From assembly GCF_003034915.1 (NCBI RefSeq), contig NZ_PZJX01000005.1, positions 124,001 through 188,000 of the forward strand: a stretch of 64,000 nucleotides of DNA, in the 5' to 3' direction. Positions 8,583 through 18,486 of the stretch are shown piece after piece. Source of the stretch: Mesorhizobium helmanticense. Its GTDB lineage: Bacteria; Pseudomonadota; Alphaproteobacteria; Rhizobiales; Rhizobiaceae. Position 1 is the stretch's first letter; each line of letters begins with the position of its first letter. A program made the position numbers and the translations under genes. The notes under the pieces are model-generated. The model was not told the DNA's origin. It saw only the letters and a program-made list of their open reading frames with translations, and searched no databases.

Positions 8583-9478
8583 CTACAATCCTTTGTCTCA
8601 TTCGATAGCGCCCCGCTGCCGCCTGCCTACTAGAGGACGTATATTAGCGACAAATCACATACAGACACCCTTTGATAAAATCATTGATCGCCGACGGGAT
8701 TTCCGCGTACTGGAAAGATCATTTCCTTGACCAGCACAAAACTTCGGCAAAAATAGACTCTTATTTCGCGGGTAAAATTCTTGATCTTTGCTTTATTAAA
8801 CCACGGTTTTTAACCGATTTACTAGGATGGCGCAGACCATTTTGGTCATTTCTGTTTATGGTGTATTTTATAGACGGATTTTTTGCTAGTGTTTTCGCGA
8901 AATCTGTCGAACTACCGGCAAAGTCGGCAGAGATTAAAGCAGGGTGTGAACCTGATTGCATCCTCGCCATCGCGACTGAATTTGTTGTGGACATAGATGG
9001 CAGACATTCGCTCCCGCTCGGTCTCAGCTGAGGTTGCCGACGTCGCATAGGTTCAGCCAGCGAATCGAGATTCGATTTGAGCGAATGCCGGGGCACCGGC
9101 TGCGGTATGATTGTCGAAGTGCGGTTTTCGATTGCCCTCACCAGCGGAAGCGCCCGCGAAATGGTTCATCTCACGCGTCGCCACGCGCGACAGAATATGC
9201 GTTGCGAAGACCAGCCACTCGGTTGTTGCAAGCGCCTCAGGCGGTGAGTTTCCCAGCTCGGCCAGTTGATCCACGCCAAGGCTTGCCGAAGTGTGATGCC
9301 GCAGCGCGATCCAAACCCGTTTGCCTCATCTAAACAGACGAGGACAGTAGACCAGCCTGCCCCTACCGTGACCTTGGCGACATACGCGCACAAATGGCGA
9401 AACCAAGAGCATGAAAGCAGAATCGAAAGCCGGCCACTGCCCGCTATTAGGGTATGGCGCAGGGTCAAGGGAGGGAGG
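8583..9478. other. ~900-bp non-coding stretch, AT-rich in part
   Basis: No convincing gene was found on either strand. About 8640-8960 is clearly richer in A+T than the surrounding coding DNA. This region must hold the divergent promoters for the RTX gene (minus) and the polysaccharide operon starting at 9479 (plus). A 126-codon minus-strand frame at 8761-9141 has no recognisable family or ribosome site. Confidence 0.6.
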
Positions 9479-10705
9479 ATGAATCCGCATCTCGTATGTG
9501 TCGGGGGCGAGGATCACGCCTTGAGGCTCCCGTTCCTGATGTCGTTGCGCGAAAAGGGTTTTCGGGTCACTGCGGTATCGAGCGGCAGTGACGCTGCGTT
9601 TTTGCGGCATGGCATTCCGCATCGCCAATACGGTTTCGACCGATTTTCCAGTGGCGGTGGACAATGGGGCACTGTCAGAACGATCAGAAAATTGATGTCG
9701 GAACTCCAGCCGGACGTTGTCCAAAGCTTCGACACCAAACCGAACCTGCTGACGCCGCTTGCGGTGCGCGGACGGTTTCCAGTCATCCGCACGATCAATG
9801 GCCTGGGCTGGACATTCTCGTCGCTGGAACCGCGCGCTCTGGCTCTGCGTCCCGTCTTTTGCGGATTGCAATGGCTTGTCTCCTTCTGGACTGCCGCGAC
9901 AGTGTTCCAAAATCGAGATGATCAAGCCTTCTTTGAGCGCTACAGGTTAATCCGACGCGGCAGCGGGCGGCTGATCCGCAGTTCAGGAATCGATGTCGAT
10001 GCGTTCGCCATGGCAAGGCATCTTGCGCCGCCGGCGATGAAAATGCGTGAAGAGCTCGGGCTCGACCAGTCCGCCGAAGTCGTCATTTTCGTCGGTCGGC
10101 TGACCCACCAGAAGGGTATACCGACACTTCTCAAAGCAATCCCACAGATCCTGTCCAAAAGGCCCAATGCACGTTTCGTGCTCGTCGGCCCCTGGGAATC
10201 CGAGGGCCCATTTGCCGTCGATAAAGCGGAGATCGATCGCTATGCTCCCAATGTCATCGCCTTGGGTCCGCGACGCGATGTTCCCGCCCTTCTCGGCATG
10301 GCCGATATGTTCGCCTTTCCCACAGAATATCGGGAGGGGATCCCGCGCGTCCTGCTGGAGGCAGGACTGGCAGGATTGCCCATCGTCGCCTCGAGAATGC
10401 CTGGCTGCAACGACGTGGTTGAAGACGAATGGAACGGCTACCTCGTGCCGCCGCACGATGCCGATGGCCTGGCATCTCGAATAATAGACGTGCTCTCCGA
10501 CCGCGAGCGCGGAAAGCTCATGGGCGGCCGTTCCGTCGAGCTTGTCCGGGAGCAGTTCGCGCTGCCCTTTGTCGTCGATCAGTATTGCGATCTGTACAAA
10601 AACGTCCTTAGCGCCAAATCCCATGGCGGTCTCGCTCGACCTGTGTCCCCGATCTTGCTCGAAGAGGGCGCCGCTGAGCCCGAAATGGGTGGGGTACGCC
10701 GATGA
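9479..10705 (+). CDS. GT4-family glycosyltransferase (exopolysaccharide/lipopolysaccharide type)
   Basis: A 408-residue GT-B enzyme starting MNPHLVCVGGEDHALRLPFL, with the donor-domain segment VVIFVGRLTHQKG and the loop YREGIPRVLLEAGLAGLPIV. It transfers a sugar to a growing lipid-linked or polysaccharide acceptor. I chose the ATG at 9479 because AAGGGAGG lies 4 bases upstream; the frame is open farther upstream but without a family match. It is the first gene of a five-gene plus-strand operon and overlaps the polymerase gene by 4 bp (ATGA). Confidence 0.87.
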   Translation: MNPHLVCVGGEDHALRLPFLMSLREKGFRVTAVSSGSDAAFLRHGIPHRQYGFDRFSSGGGQWGTVRTIRKLMSELQPDVVQSFDTKPNLLTPLAVRGRFPVIRTINGLGWTFSSLEPRALALRPVFCGLQWLVSFWTAATVFQNRDDQAFFERYRLIRRGSGRLIRSSGIDVDAFAMARHLAPPAMKMREELGLDQSAEVVIFVGRLTHQKGIPTLLKAIPQILSKRPNARFVLVGPWESEGPFAVDKAEIDRYAPNVIALGPRRDVPALLGMADMFAFPTEYREGIPRVLLEAGLAGLPIVASRMPGCNDVVEDEWNGYLVPPHDADGLASRIIDVLSDRERGKLMGGRSVELVREQFALPFVVDQYCDLYKNVLSAKSHGGLARPVSPILLEEGAAEPEMGGVRR

Positions 10706-11985
10706 TCCGGGACGCGTTGCTGGCCGGTGGCGTTGCGATGGCCTATGCCGCGCAGCTCAGCATTCCAGGGATGCCTTTCGGATATACCGAATTGCTGCTG
10801 TCGCTTTGGATCATGCTGTCGATCGGCCGAATAGTCATGGGCGGTCGCCTGGAGGCCACGCCGGCCCTGTATCACCTTGTGACTTTCTGGGTAATCATGA
10901 CGTTTGCCTGGGGTGTCGGTCTCATCACTGGCTTATTGACCTCGGTTGAACTGCTTGCGGCGCCTGTCCACGATATGACAGCCTATGTGCTGTTGGCCTG
11001 CGTCACCTGCCTCTCCGCAGCCGAGCCCGACGCCGAACTTCATCTACGCCGCACCGCCTGGTGGGTGATCGGCATAGCGAACGCATGCTTTCTCTTTCAG
11101 CTGGCACTCGGGTGGGGGGTTATCCACCAAGCCGGTGTCGACCCATGGTTCTGGGATCGCTTCGTCGGCTGGTCCGAAAATCCGAACCAACTGGCGCTCT
11201 ATTGTGCACTCTTTAGTCCGCTGGCTTTGTATCTTGCAACGACCACCGGCAATCTATGGGCGCGGGTATATGCGTTAAGCAGCATTGGTCTGATCTTCCT
11301 TGTCGGGAAGCTGACAAAGAGTGATACCTTTCTTCTTACAAGCATCCTTACCCTCCTGATATTTCTTGGGTTGCGTGTTCGGACATGGTTCGCTTCCGGT
11401 AACAAAGTCACCGTTTTCCGCCAGGTGACTCTCCTGTTGGCGATCGGCTTTCTTCCCCTGGGGATGTCGATGGCACCTTACGTTGTCACGGAGTTTGGCA
11501 ACGTCGAAGATATCGCCAAGAGCCTCAGCCGCGGTGGGGGCGGCGAGGAGACGACGGAGACCGCTGAGCTTCGCTTCATCCTCTGGAACGATGCATTGCA
11601 TAAGGGCGTGACTTCAGGGTCTCTGGGCCTTGGACCCGGCCCGCATGTGGACCGCCCGCTCGCGGTCTATAAGCAGTTTCGACGTGAACCTTTCGAGGCC
11701 CACAGCACTTATCTCGATACGTATACTCAAGGTGGTTTGATTGCGGTCCTGACCCTGCTCTGGATCCTTGGCTCAGCCACCTTGGCCGCTTGGCGTGCGA
11801 AGGCCGATGCCCTGTTGGCGTTGATGTTGTCGATCCTTTTTTATGGGTTTCCGCACCTGATCGTCCGACACCCGATCGTGTGGTTTGCGGTCACCCTATG
11901 CCTTGTTGTCGGAACGTCGCGAACAGTTTCAACGTCACGAGCAGCTTCAGTGACCCCCACTCGAACTTATAGCTACGCGGGGTAA
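10702..11985 (+). CDS. O-antigen polymerase/ligase-like membrane protein (Wzy/WaaL/ExoQ type)
   Basis: A 427-residue polytopic protein with about 10-12 hydrophobic helices. It has a large periplasmic loop (about residues 250-330) containing ETAELRFILWNDALHKG and the GLGPGPHVD segment, the pattern of the O-antigen ligase / Wzy polymerase superfamily. It would join repeat units in the periplasm. ATG at 10702 overlaps the preceding stop by 4 bp, and the downstream amidotransferase gene starts 5 bp after its stop. Polymerase is favoured over ligase because a co-polymerase and a flippase follow in the same operon. Confidence 0.8.
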   Translation: MIRDALLAGGVAMAYAAQLSIPGMPFGYTELLLSLWIMLSIGRIVMGGRLEATPALYHLVTFWVIMTFAWGVGLITGLLTSVELLAAPVHDMTAYVLLACVTCLSAAEPDAELHLRRTAWWVIGIANACFLFQLALGWGVIHQAGVDPWFWDRFVGWSENPNQLALYCALFSPLALYLATTTGNLWARVYALSSIGLIFLVGKLTKSDTFLLTSILTLLIFLGLRVRTWFASGNKVTVFRQVTLLLAIGFLPLGMSMAPYVVTEFGNVEDIAKSLSRGGGGEETTETAELRFILWNDALHKGVTSGSLGLGPGPHVDRPLAVYKQFRREPFEAHSTYLDTYTQGGLIAVLTLLWILGSATLAAWRAKADALLALMLSILFYGFPHLIVRHPIVWFAVTLCLVVGTSRTVSTSRAASVTPTRTYSYAG

Positions 11986-11990
11986 CGGGG

Positions 11991-13988
11991 ATGTGTGGGA
12001 TTGCCGGAATCCTTCTTGCACCTAATGCAACCAGTGCAAAGCCACTGAGGGCAATAGTGCAGATGACGACGGCGCTGCGCCATCGCGGGCCCGATGGCGA
12101 GGGCTTCTGGACAGATCGTGAAGCCGGCATTGCCTTCGGACACAGGCGCTTGGCCATCGTCGATCTGTCGGAGGCGGGACACCAGCCGATGCTTTCGGAC
12201 GGTGACCGATACGTCATCACCTTTAATGGCGAGATATACAATTTCCACGATTTGCGCCGCGAACTTGAAGGCGAGGGCCATCGTTTCCGCGGCAGCAGCG
12301 ATACCGAAGTCATGTTGTGCGCGATCGAGAATTGGGGGCTCGATACCGCACTCAAGCGCTTTGCCGGCATGTTCGCGTTTGGATTGTGGGACAGGAAGAC
12401 GAGGACCCTTCATATTGCCCGCGACCGAATGGGCAAAAAGCCGCTCTACATTGCCTCCACACGCGACGCACTGGTTTTTGCCTCCGAATTAAAGGCAATC
12501 AACCGTTTTCCAGATTTCCGTCAGGAACTTAATCTCGATGCGGCGGCGGCGATGCTGTCGAGGGGATGGGTGCCGGATAACAGTTGCATCTGGCAAGGCG
12601 TGTTCAAGCTGCCTCCCGGCTCGGTTCTGTCCCTGACGGCTGCAGATTTCGCTAACGCACGCAGTGCCGAGTCCCTTTCAGACCGCATCCGACAGTGGTG
12701 GTCGCTGGCCGAGGTTGCCGAGAAAGGTCGGCTGGAACCAATCGCCGGCACCGACGAAGAACTGACAAATGAACTCGACGATCTGCTGAGACTTGCCGTC
12801 CGGCAACGCATGGTCGCCGATGTGCCGCTGGGCGGCTTCCTATCCGGCGGCGTCGACAGCTCGGCTGTTGTGGCCCTGATGCAGGCTCAGTCCTCAAAAC
12901 CTGTGCGCACGTTCACGATCGCATTTGGAGAAGGCGGGTTCGATGAGGCGCCCCACGCCGCCGAGGTCGCCCGGCATCTGGGCACCGACCATACGGAACT
13001 TCATCTTTCGCCTGCCTCCGCGCGCGACATCATCCCAGAACTGCCACAGACCTGGGACGAGCCGTTCGCCGACGAATCGCAGATACCAACTCTGCTCGTT
13101 GCGCGGCTGGCTCGCCAGCACGTCACGGTGGCTTTGTCGGGCGACGGTGGCGACGAGTGCTTTGCCGGTTACGCCCGCCACCTCATGGCGGCCCGAGTGA
13201 AACGGCAGCATGGGCTGCCGTTGCCGATGCGTCAGACGCTTGCGACAGGTATTGGATTGCTTGCTCGTGCAGCCCGTCACGATCTCGTCAGCAAGCTGCC
13301 GCTATCTGCTCATGCCCGGCATGCGCTGCGGAGCGACCGGCTGGATCGCCTGGCTCGGCTGCTGGCAGCGGCGGATGAGGATGAACTCTATCAACGGCTG
13401 ATGGGATCATCGACCGAGAACCTCACTCACCACAGACCCCCTATTTCGATCAATGGCACACCACCGCTTGATGGCCTGCTGTCGCGTCTCCTGTACGACG
13501 ACATGGTCGGCTATTTGCCCGGCGATATACTGGTGAAGTTGGACCGCGCCAGCATGGCCAACAGCCTCGAGGGACGATGCCCGCTTCTCGACCATCGGGT
13601 CGTCGAATTCGCCTGGCGTCTGCCGGCGGACGCGATGGTTCGCCACGGCAGAGGCAAGTGGATCCTTCGTCAGTTGCTGCACCGCTATGTTCCGGAGCGG
13701 CTGATCGACCGGCCAAAGCATGGCTTCGACGTTCCTATAGCCGTGTGGCTGAGAGGACCGCTGCGCATCTGGGCCAGCGATCTTATCGCCGATATGCGTC
13801 TCTCCGGCGACGGGATCTTCGACTTCACAAAGGTCGAGACGTGCTGGCGGGATCATATCGACGGCAGGCAGGATCATTCTCGTGATTTGTGGGCGGCGTT
13901 GATGTTCCAGGCATGGCGCAACGAGGCCACTCGCCCGTCGGCGCCTGCAAAGGATTTGTCCCGCATTTTCGAACTGGCAGGAGTGTAA
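11991..13988 (+). CDS. AsnB-type glutamine-dependent amidotransferase (asparagine synthetase family)
   Basis: A 665-residue class-II glutamine amidotransferase with N-terminal nucleophile Cys2 (MCGIAGI), the RHRGPDGEG loop, FNGEIYN, and a C-terminal PP-loop synthetase domain (FLSGGVDSSAVVAL, about residues 283-296). Family members form asparagine or, in surface-polysaccharide loci, amidate sugars such as uronic acids. The position between a Wzy-like and a Wzz-like gene (5 bp from the former, 1 bp from the latter) favours a polysaccharide-modifying role over free asparagine synthesis. A second homologue occurs at 36733-38754. Substrate is inferred only. Confidence 0.9.
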   Translation: MCGIAGILLAPNATSAKPLRAIVQMTTALRHRGPDGEGFWTDREAGIAFGHRRLAIVDLSEAGHQPMLSDGDRYVITFNGEIYNFHDLRRELEGEGHRFRGSSDTEVMLCAIENWGLDTALKRFAGMFAFGLWDRKTRTLHIARDRMGKKPLYIASTRDALVFASELKAINRFPDFRQELNLDAAAAMLSRGWVPDNSCIWQGVFKLPPGSVLSLTAADFANARSAESLSDRIRQWWSLAEVAEKGRLEPIAGTDEELTNELDDLLRLAVRQRMVADVPLGGFLSGGVDSSAVVALMQAQSSKPVRTFTIAFGEGGFDEAPHAAEVARHLGTDHTELHLSPASARDIIPELPQTWDEPFADESQIPTLLVARLARQHVTVALSGDGGDECFAGYARHLMAARVKRQHGLPLPMRQTLATGIGLLARAARHDLVSKLPLSAHARHALRSDRLDRLARLLAAADEDELYQRLMGSSTENLTHHRPPISINGTPPLDGLLSRLLYDDMVGYLPGDILVKLDRASMANSLEGRCPLLDHRVVEFAWRLPADAMVRHGRGKWILRQLLHRYVPERLIDRPKHGFDVPIAVWLRGPLRIWASDLIADMRLSGDGIFDFTKVETCWRDHIDGRQDHSRDLWAALMFQAWRNEATRPSAPAKDLSRIFELAGV

Positions 13989-13989
13989 G

Positions 13990-16203
13990 ATGGAAGGTTC
14001 CATAGTCAGCCGCATTCAACTTCCGCGTGCGACTGAGATGCATGTAAGCGCGCGTGACACCAAGCCACGCATGAGGCGGCCGCTGCGCGAGCAGATCGAT
14101 ACGGAGAACCCCTTACATCAACTTCTCACGACCATCGCGAGACGAAAATGGTTCCTGCTGGGCATGGTCGTCCTGGGCGGTGTCTTGGCCGGACTCGCGG
14201 GTCTTGCTCGCTCTGTCGAGTTCGAGGCCACCACGCAAATCATTCTGGATGCACCCGGCAGGAGCGGGCCTAACGGCACGGATCTGGGGATGCTGGATGC
14301 CACCATTGACGACAATATAACCACGCTCACGTCGCAAGGGCATCTGCGTCGGGTGGCGGCGGCATTACGCAAAATGGAGGCTGGCGGCACTGCTGTACAA
14401 AGTGATTCCGGAACCGGCGATGCTCGCCCCGACCCCGTTCGCGACGGCCAATCGAATTCGCACTCATATGCAGGTGGTCTGTTCAGCAGAATTTGGCCGC
14501 AGAGCAAACAGGAGGACCTGGATGCGGCTGAACTGAAAGCGTTGCGAAAGGACTTGAGGGTTGGGCAGGAACTGCGATCGAGAGTGATCACGGTCGGCTT
14601 TACCGATAACGATCCGGCGCGCGCAGCCATGGTGGCTAATACCTTCGCCCAATTGTACATCGACGATCTCGCAGCGAGACATCAGGCATCGGACAAGCTG
14701 GAACTCGCCTCGATCGTTGCCGCCTTGCCGGGAGTGCAAAGCGATCTGGCGGAAGCGACCGATCGCCTGGAGAATTATCGGCTGAGCCATGGCGCCATTG
14801 ATCAAAGCGCCTCGGACAGTGCCGCCAGGGAGACGGCCGAGCTCAGCCAGCAGATTTCCTTGTCGAGAGCGGATTTGTCAGCCTCGGAAGCTCGTCTTCA
14901 ACATATTCAGGACCTGCAAAAGCAAGGGGCGTCGGTCACCGCACTCGCCGAAGCGATGGGGTCACAGGTGCTGGCCGACCTGGCGGTACGCCAGGCCAGC
15001 GGCACGGCCAATGAAGACTTGACCAATGCGATCAACCTCGAGATAGAACGAGGCACTGCCCGTATCGCCGCGGAAGCGGAGATCTACCGCACCCAGATCA
15101 CGACTCTGGAGACACGCAAGAACGTGCTCGATGCGGTCGCGGCCGATACAGCCGGCCGGCTGTCCGGACTGCGTGCGCTTGAGCCGCAGGTCAGCATCCT
15201 GACGCAGCGATACAATCAGCTCCTGACGCAACAGCAGGAGTTGAAACAGCGCATTGCATCGCCCTCGGCCGGAATCTCGATCCTTTCAGCCGCATGGCCG
15301 CCGACGAATCCAAGGACCCTGTCGCCAATTTTCCTTATCCCACCCGGCATGGTCGTGTTTGGCCTCATAGGCGGGGTCTTTGTCGTTCTTCGCAACCGCC
15401 TCGATCAGACTTTGCGCGGCGTGGCCGAAGCTGAAGCAGCGCTCGGGGTTCCTTGCCTGGGGCTGATACCTCAAGCTCCCACAATGCACGCCAAGCGGCT
15501 GCAGCAGCTGGTTTTAGCCCAGCAGAAGTCCAGATACAGCCGCGCCATAACGTCCCTGCTTGTCGCCGCGGCGCCCAAGCCGGCCAGGAACCGCTCATCG
15601 CATGTCATTCTCGTCACATCCAGCGTGCAGGACGATGGCAAGACCGAGCTTGCATGGAGCCTGGCCTTGGCTGCCACCCGACTGGGCGGCAGAGTGCTTT
15701 TCCTCGATCTTGACGGCACGGGCGCGCGCCTCACGACCGAATTTCTGGACGAGTTCACAGCGCACAAGCCTCACAATTTCTTCGGAGACTATGTGAGTGA
15801 CCGCTGTGCCTTGCACGATGCAACCGTCGCAATGCCTGAGATCGGGATCGACTTCATGACTCTTGCGCCATCGGATGATCTGCTGGCGCTGCTGTCCACG
15901 GCCGACAGTTCCCTGTTCACGGATGAGCTACAGTCGATCTATAGCGTCGTCATCATAAATGGACCGCCGGGGCTTGGAGGGCCAGAGGCCGGGCTTCTGA
16001 CGAACTGGGCTAACGCGATTCTTTTCGCCATCCGCTGGGGCAAGACACGGCGCAGCATCGCGCGCGGTGTCCTGGAGCCGCTTGCGAGCGATGCGTCGAC
16101 TTCGGTCCCTGTCGGGAGCGTCCTCACGCAGGTCGATCTCAAGAAGCACGCCAGCTATCATTTCGGGGACAGTGCTGATCTCTTGCTCGAGAGAGTGTCG
16201 TGA
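13990..16203 (+). CDS. Wzz/ExoP-like polysaccharide co-polymerase with degenerate BY-kinase domain
   Basis: A 737-residue inner-membrane protein controlling polysaccharide chain length or export. A first transmembrane helix spans about residues 53-72, and a long periplasmic coiled-coil region runs to about 430. A Pro-rich segment (PPTNPRTLSP) and second helix (about 446-467) precede a cytoplasmic Walker-type ATPase domain (about 480-737). The Walker A is altered (SSVQDDGKTE, Lys551) and the Walker A' reads FLDLDG. The C-terminus has a single Tyr in its last ~15 residues, not a tyrosine cluster, so autophosphorylation in the classical manner is doubtful. CAGGAG lies about 7 bases before the ATG at 13990, just after the amidotransferase stop. 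Confidence 0.85.
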   Translation: MEGSIVSRIQLPRATEMHVSARDTKPRMRRPLREQIDTENPLHQLLTTIARRKWFLLGMVVLGGVLAGLAGLARSVEFEATTQIILDAPGRSGPNGTDLGMLDATIDDNITTLTSQGHLRRVAAALRKMEAGGTAVQSDSGTGDARPDPVRDGQSNSHSYAGGLFSRIWPQSKQEDLDAAELKALRKDLRVGQELRSRVITVGFTDNDPARAAMVANTFAQLYIDDLAARHQASDKLELASIVAALPGVQSDLAEATDRLENYRLSHGAIDQSASDSAARETAELSQQISLSRADLSASEARLQHIQDLQKQGASVTALAEAMGSQVLADLAVRQASGTANEDLTNAINLEIERGTARIAAEAEIYRTQITTLETRKNVLDAVAADTAGRLSGLRALEPQVSILTQRYNQLLTQQQELKQRIASPSAGISILSAAWPPTNPRTLSPIFLIPPGMVVFGLIGGVFVVLRNRLDQTLRGVAEAEAALGVPCLGLIPQAPTMHAKRLQQLVLAQQKSRYSRAITSLLVAAAPKPARNRSSHVILVTSSVQDDGKTELAWSLALAATRLGGRVLFLDLDGTGARLTTEFLDEFTAHKPHNFFGDYVSDRCALHDATVAMPEIGIDFMTLAPSDDLLALLSTADSSLFTDELQSIYSVVIINGPPGLGGPEAGLLTNWANAILFAIRWGKTRRSIARGVLEPLASDASTSVPVGSVLTQVDLKKHASYHFGDSADLLLERVS

Positions 16204-16275
16204 GCGTCACACGCGACTTCCAGGCAATGACAGTCGCAGAAATCGCGCGGATATCGCCACGATCGGATTTGTCCC

Positions 16276-18486
16276 ATGATCATTGAACTCTTCGGACCAC
16301 CTGGATCCGGCAAGAGCACCTTTGCTCACGCCCTTGCGCAGCGGCTGCGCGGGCAGGGGTACAACGCCACGGTCGCCCCCAATCACGCGCCTCGCAAGAG
16401 GGGGTCGAGCGTCGATCTTGGAATCTTTCTGGCTATTTTCAGGATCTTGTCGGCAATTTTCTCAACATTGAAAATACTGCTCTCTCCAAGAGGCAGGATC
16501 AAAGACCTTTCGACGTCCCTTTCCATGACAAGAATGATCCCGCCAAAAAAGCGAATATGGCGGGCTCGGCTCTGGCAGCACATATTGAAACTCTCGCGCC
16601 GCTGGGATGAGGCGAAGCAATCCAGAGACGTGGTCATATTCGATCAGGGCTATGTCCAGGCGGTTGCATCACTGGCAATGTTCAATGGAACCGTTGACAA
16701 GGCCGCCCTCGCAAAGGCCCTCAGCCTCGCGCCCACCGCTGATTTCACGCTCAGAGTTGTTGCGCCACGCTCGATCGTGGAGACGCGCTTGCAGCAGCGG
16801 ATGGAGCATGAGGCGCCTGGGGAGCGAATTTTCGAGGCGGATTTCGACACGAGCATGCGCGCTTTTGGGCTATTTCAAAGCATTAATGACATTCTGGCAG
16901 GATCCGACAGGCAAATCATTCCGATCAACACCCTCAATGATCGGTCCTCGTTAGAGGGCATCGAGTGTGTCGAGCAGAAGATAATCTCAAAAATTCTGCA
17001 AGCCGGAGGTCGACCTGCGGTCCAAGGCAGCCAGGATGATGAGGTGTTCGAGGGCAGTGTCGATGATTATGGAGATGTGAAGACGGCGCGAACTCCTGCT
17101 GTCTCTCCTGCCGCAGCAGATGTCGTTTCGCGCCCCAACCAGGACATGGGCCGAAGCCTGGGTTATGCCACCATCTTTGCTCTGATGATCTATGTCGGTG
17201 GCGCAGGGTTGACCAGCCTGGCGCAATTGTTGATTGCACGCCTCGTCGGCTCCACCAGCTATGGCATCTATTCCTACGTCCTGTCCTGGACCTCCGTGCT
17301 TGCCTATCTTGCAACACTAGGTTTCAACATATCGCTATTGCGCTTCGTGTCGGCCTACAGGGCCAAAGGGCGGCTTGACCTGGCGCACGGCGTAATCAGG
17401 TTCGCCCTGCAGAGAGCGCTGGCGGCGGCAACACTGTTCGGCATCACAGGCGCCGCCTTGATCTTTTTCTTTTCAGATCCTTCCCACAAGGAACTTGAAA
17501 TCAGCCAACTTCTGGGCATGGCGGCGGTGCCACTGGTCACCGCCTACGCCTTGGGGGCGACACTTGTTCGTTCTTTCGGCGGCGGTGTCTCGGCCCTTTT
17601 GCCGGAACGCATCGTGCGCGACGGTCTATTGTTGACAATGCTCGGACTGGCGGCCTTGTCGGGATCGTGGACCCTTGACGCCACCTTGGTGATGAAGACG
17701 GTATTGATCAGCTCGGGCATTACAGTCGCGCTGGTGTATATCCTCGCGACACGATTTCAACCGATCGGGTTGCGGCAAACTGACCCCTGCGACGCGTCGC
17801 AAGAGTGGTGGGCGGTGGTTCCGCCGATCATGCTCATGGCCGGGCTTGATGTTTTCATCAACCGCGCCGGCGTCATGGTGCTGGGCTGGACAGGTCATAT
17901 CAAGGATGCTGGAATCTTCGCCTTGGGACTGAACGTCGCGTTGCTTGTGGGTCTTTCCGTGGCTGCCGTCGGGGTGATGTTTTCGCCCGCGGCGGCGGCC
18001 CTGCATGCCCAAGGCGACCGCAAGGGTCTGCAGCAGCTATTTTCACGCGCCTCGATACTATCGGCCTGCGGCGCCTTAGCGATGGCCATCCCGCTGGTTG
18101 TTATCGTCAGACCTCTCATGAGCTGGTTCGGCGATGATTTCAGCACAGGAGCGCCCATCGCGCGGATCCTGATGTGTGGATATGTCGTTGTCGCGTTCTG
18201 CGGACCGCAACTGAACTTGTTGACGATGACCGGCAACGAATGGGCGGCGGCTGTAGCCATGATCATCGGCGCGGCCGCCGGCGTCCTGGGCTGTGCGGTG
18301 GGGATCGAGCTCTACGGCCCACTGGGCGCCGCGGTGGGTCTCGCGCTTGCCCTGGCTGTTTGGAATGTGGTCATGGCGATCTTTATCAGCAAACGATTGA
18401 AAATCATGCCGGGGCTGCTCTTTGCGCTGATCTCGCTCAAAACGGGCACCGTTAACCGCCAGCTGCGATACTGGTTCTTACACTGA
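16276..18486 (+). CDS. Fusion: P-loop kinase-like NTPase + Wzx-like polysaccharide flippase
   Basis: A 736-residue protein with two parts. Residues 1-245 form a P-loop NTPase with Walker A GPPGSGKST (7-15), a VVIFDQGYVQA segment resembling the second acidic motif of nucleoside/thymidylate kinases, and an ETRLQQR lid-like region. After a low-complexity linker (about 246-285), residues 290-736 contain about 12-14 membrane helices of the MATE/Wzx polysaccharide transporter type (GAGLTSLAQLLIARLVGSTS at the first helix). Lipid-linked units would be flipped by the C-terminal part; the role of the NTPase is unknown. I see no stop or frameshift between the domains. It is the last gene of the operon, 72 bp after the Wzz-like gene. 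Confidence 0.78.
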   Translation: MIIELFGPPGSGKSTFAHALAQRLRGQGYNATVAPNHAPRKRGSSVDLGIFLAIFRILSAIFSTLKILLSPRGRIKDLSTSLSMTRMIPPKKRIWRARLWQHILKLSRRWDEAKQSRDVVIFDQGYVQAVASLAMFNGTVDKAALAKALSLAPTADFTLRVVAPRSIVETRLQQRMEHEAPGERIFEADFDTSMRAFGLFQSINDILAGSDRQIIPINTLNDRSSLEGIECVEQKIISKILQAGGRPAVQGSQDDEVFEGSVDDYGDVKTARTPAVSPAAADVVSRPNQDMGRSLGYATIFALMIYVGGAGLTSLAQLLIARLVGSTSYGIYSYVLSWTSVLAYLATLGFNISLLRFVSAYRAKGRLDLAHGVIRFALQRALAAATLFGITGAALIFFFSDPSHKELEISQLLGMAAVPLVTAYALGATLVRSFGGGVSALLPERIVRDGLLLTMLGLAALSGSWTLDATLVMKTVLISSGITVALVYILATRFQPIGLRQTDPCDASQEWWAVVPPIMLMAGLDVFINRAGVMVLGWTGHIKDAGIFALGLNVALLVGLSVAAVGVMFSPAAAALHAQGDRKGLQQLFSRASILSACGALAMAIPLVVIVRPLMSWFGDDFSTGAPIARILMCGYVVVAFCGPQLNLLTMTGNEWAAAVAMIIGAAAGVLGCAVGIELYGPLGAAVGLALALAVWNVVMAIFISKRLKIMPGLLFALISLKTGTVNRQLRYWFLH

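Noticed and set aside
8761..9141. 126-codon minus-strand frame in the large non-coding region
   Set aside because: No family, no ribosome site, mixed composition; not enough to call a gene.
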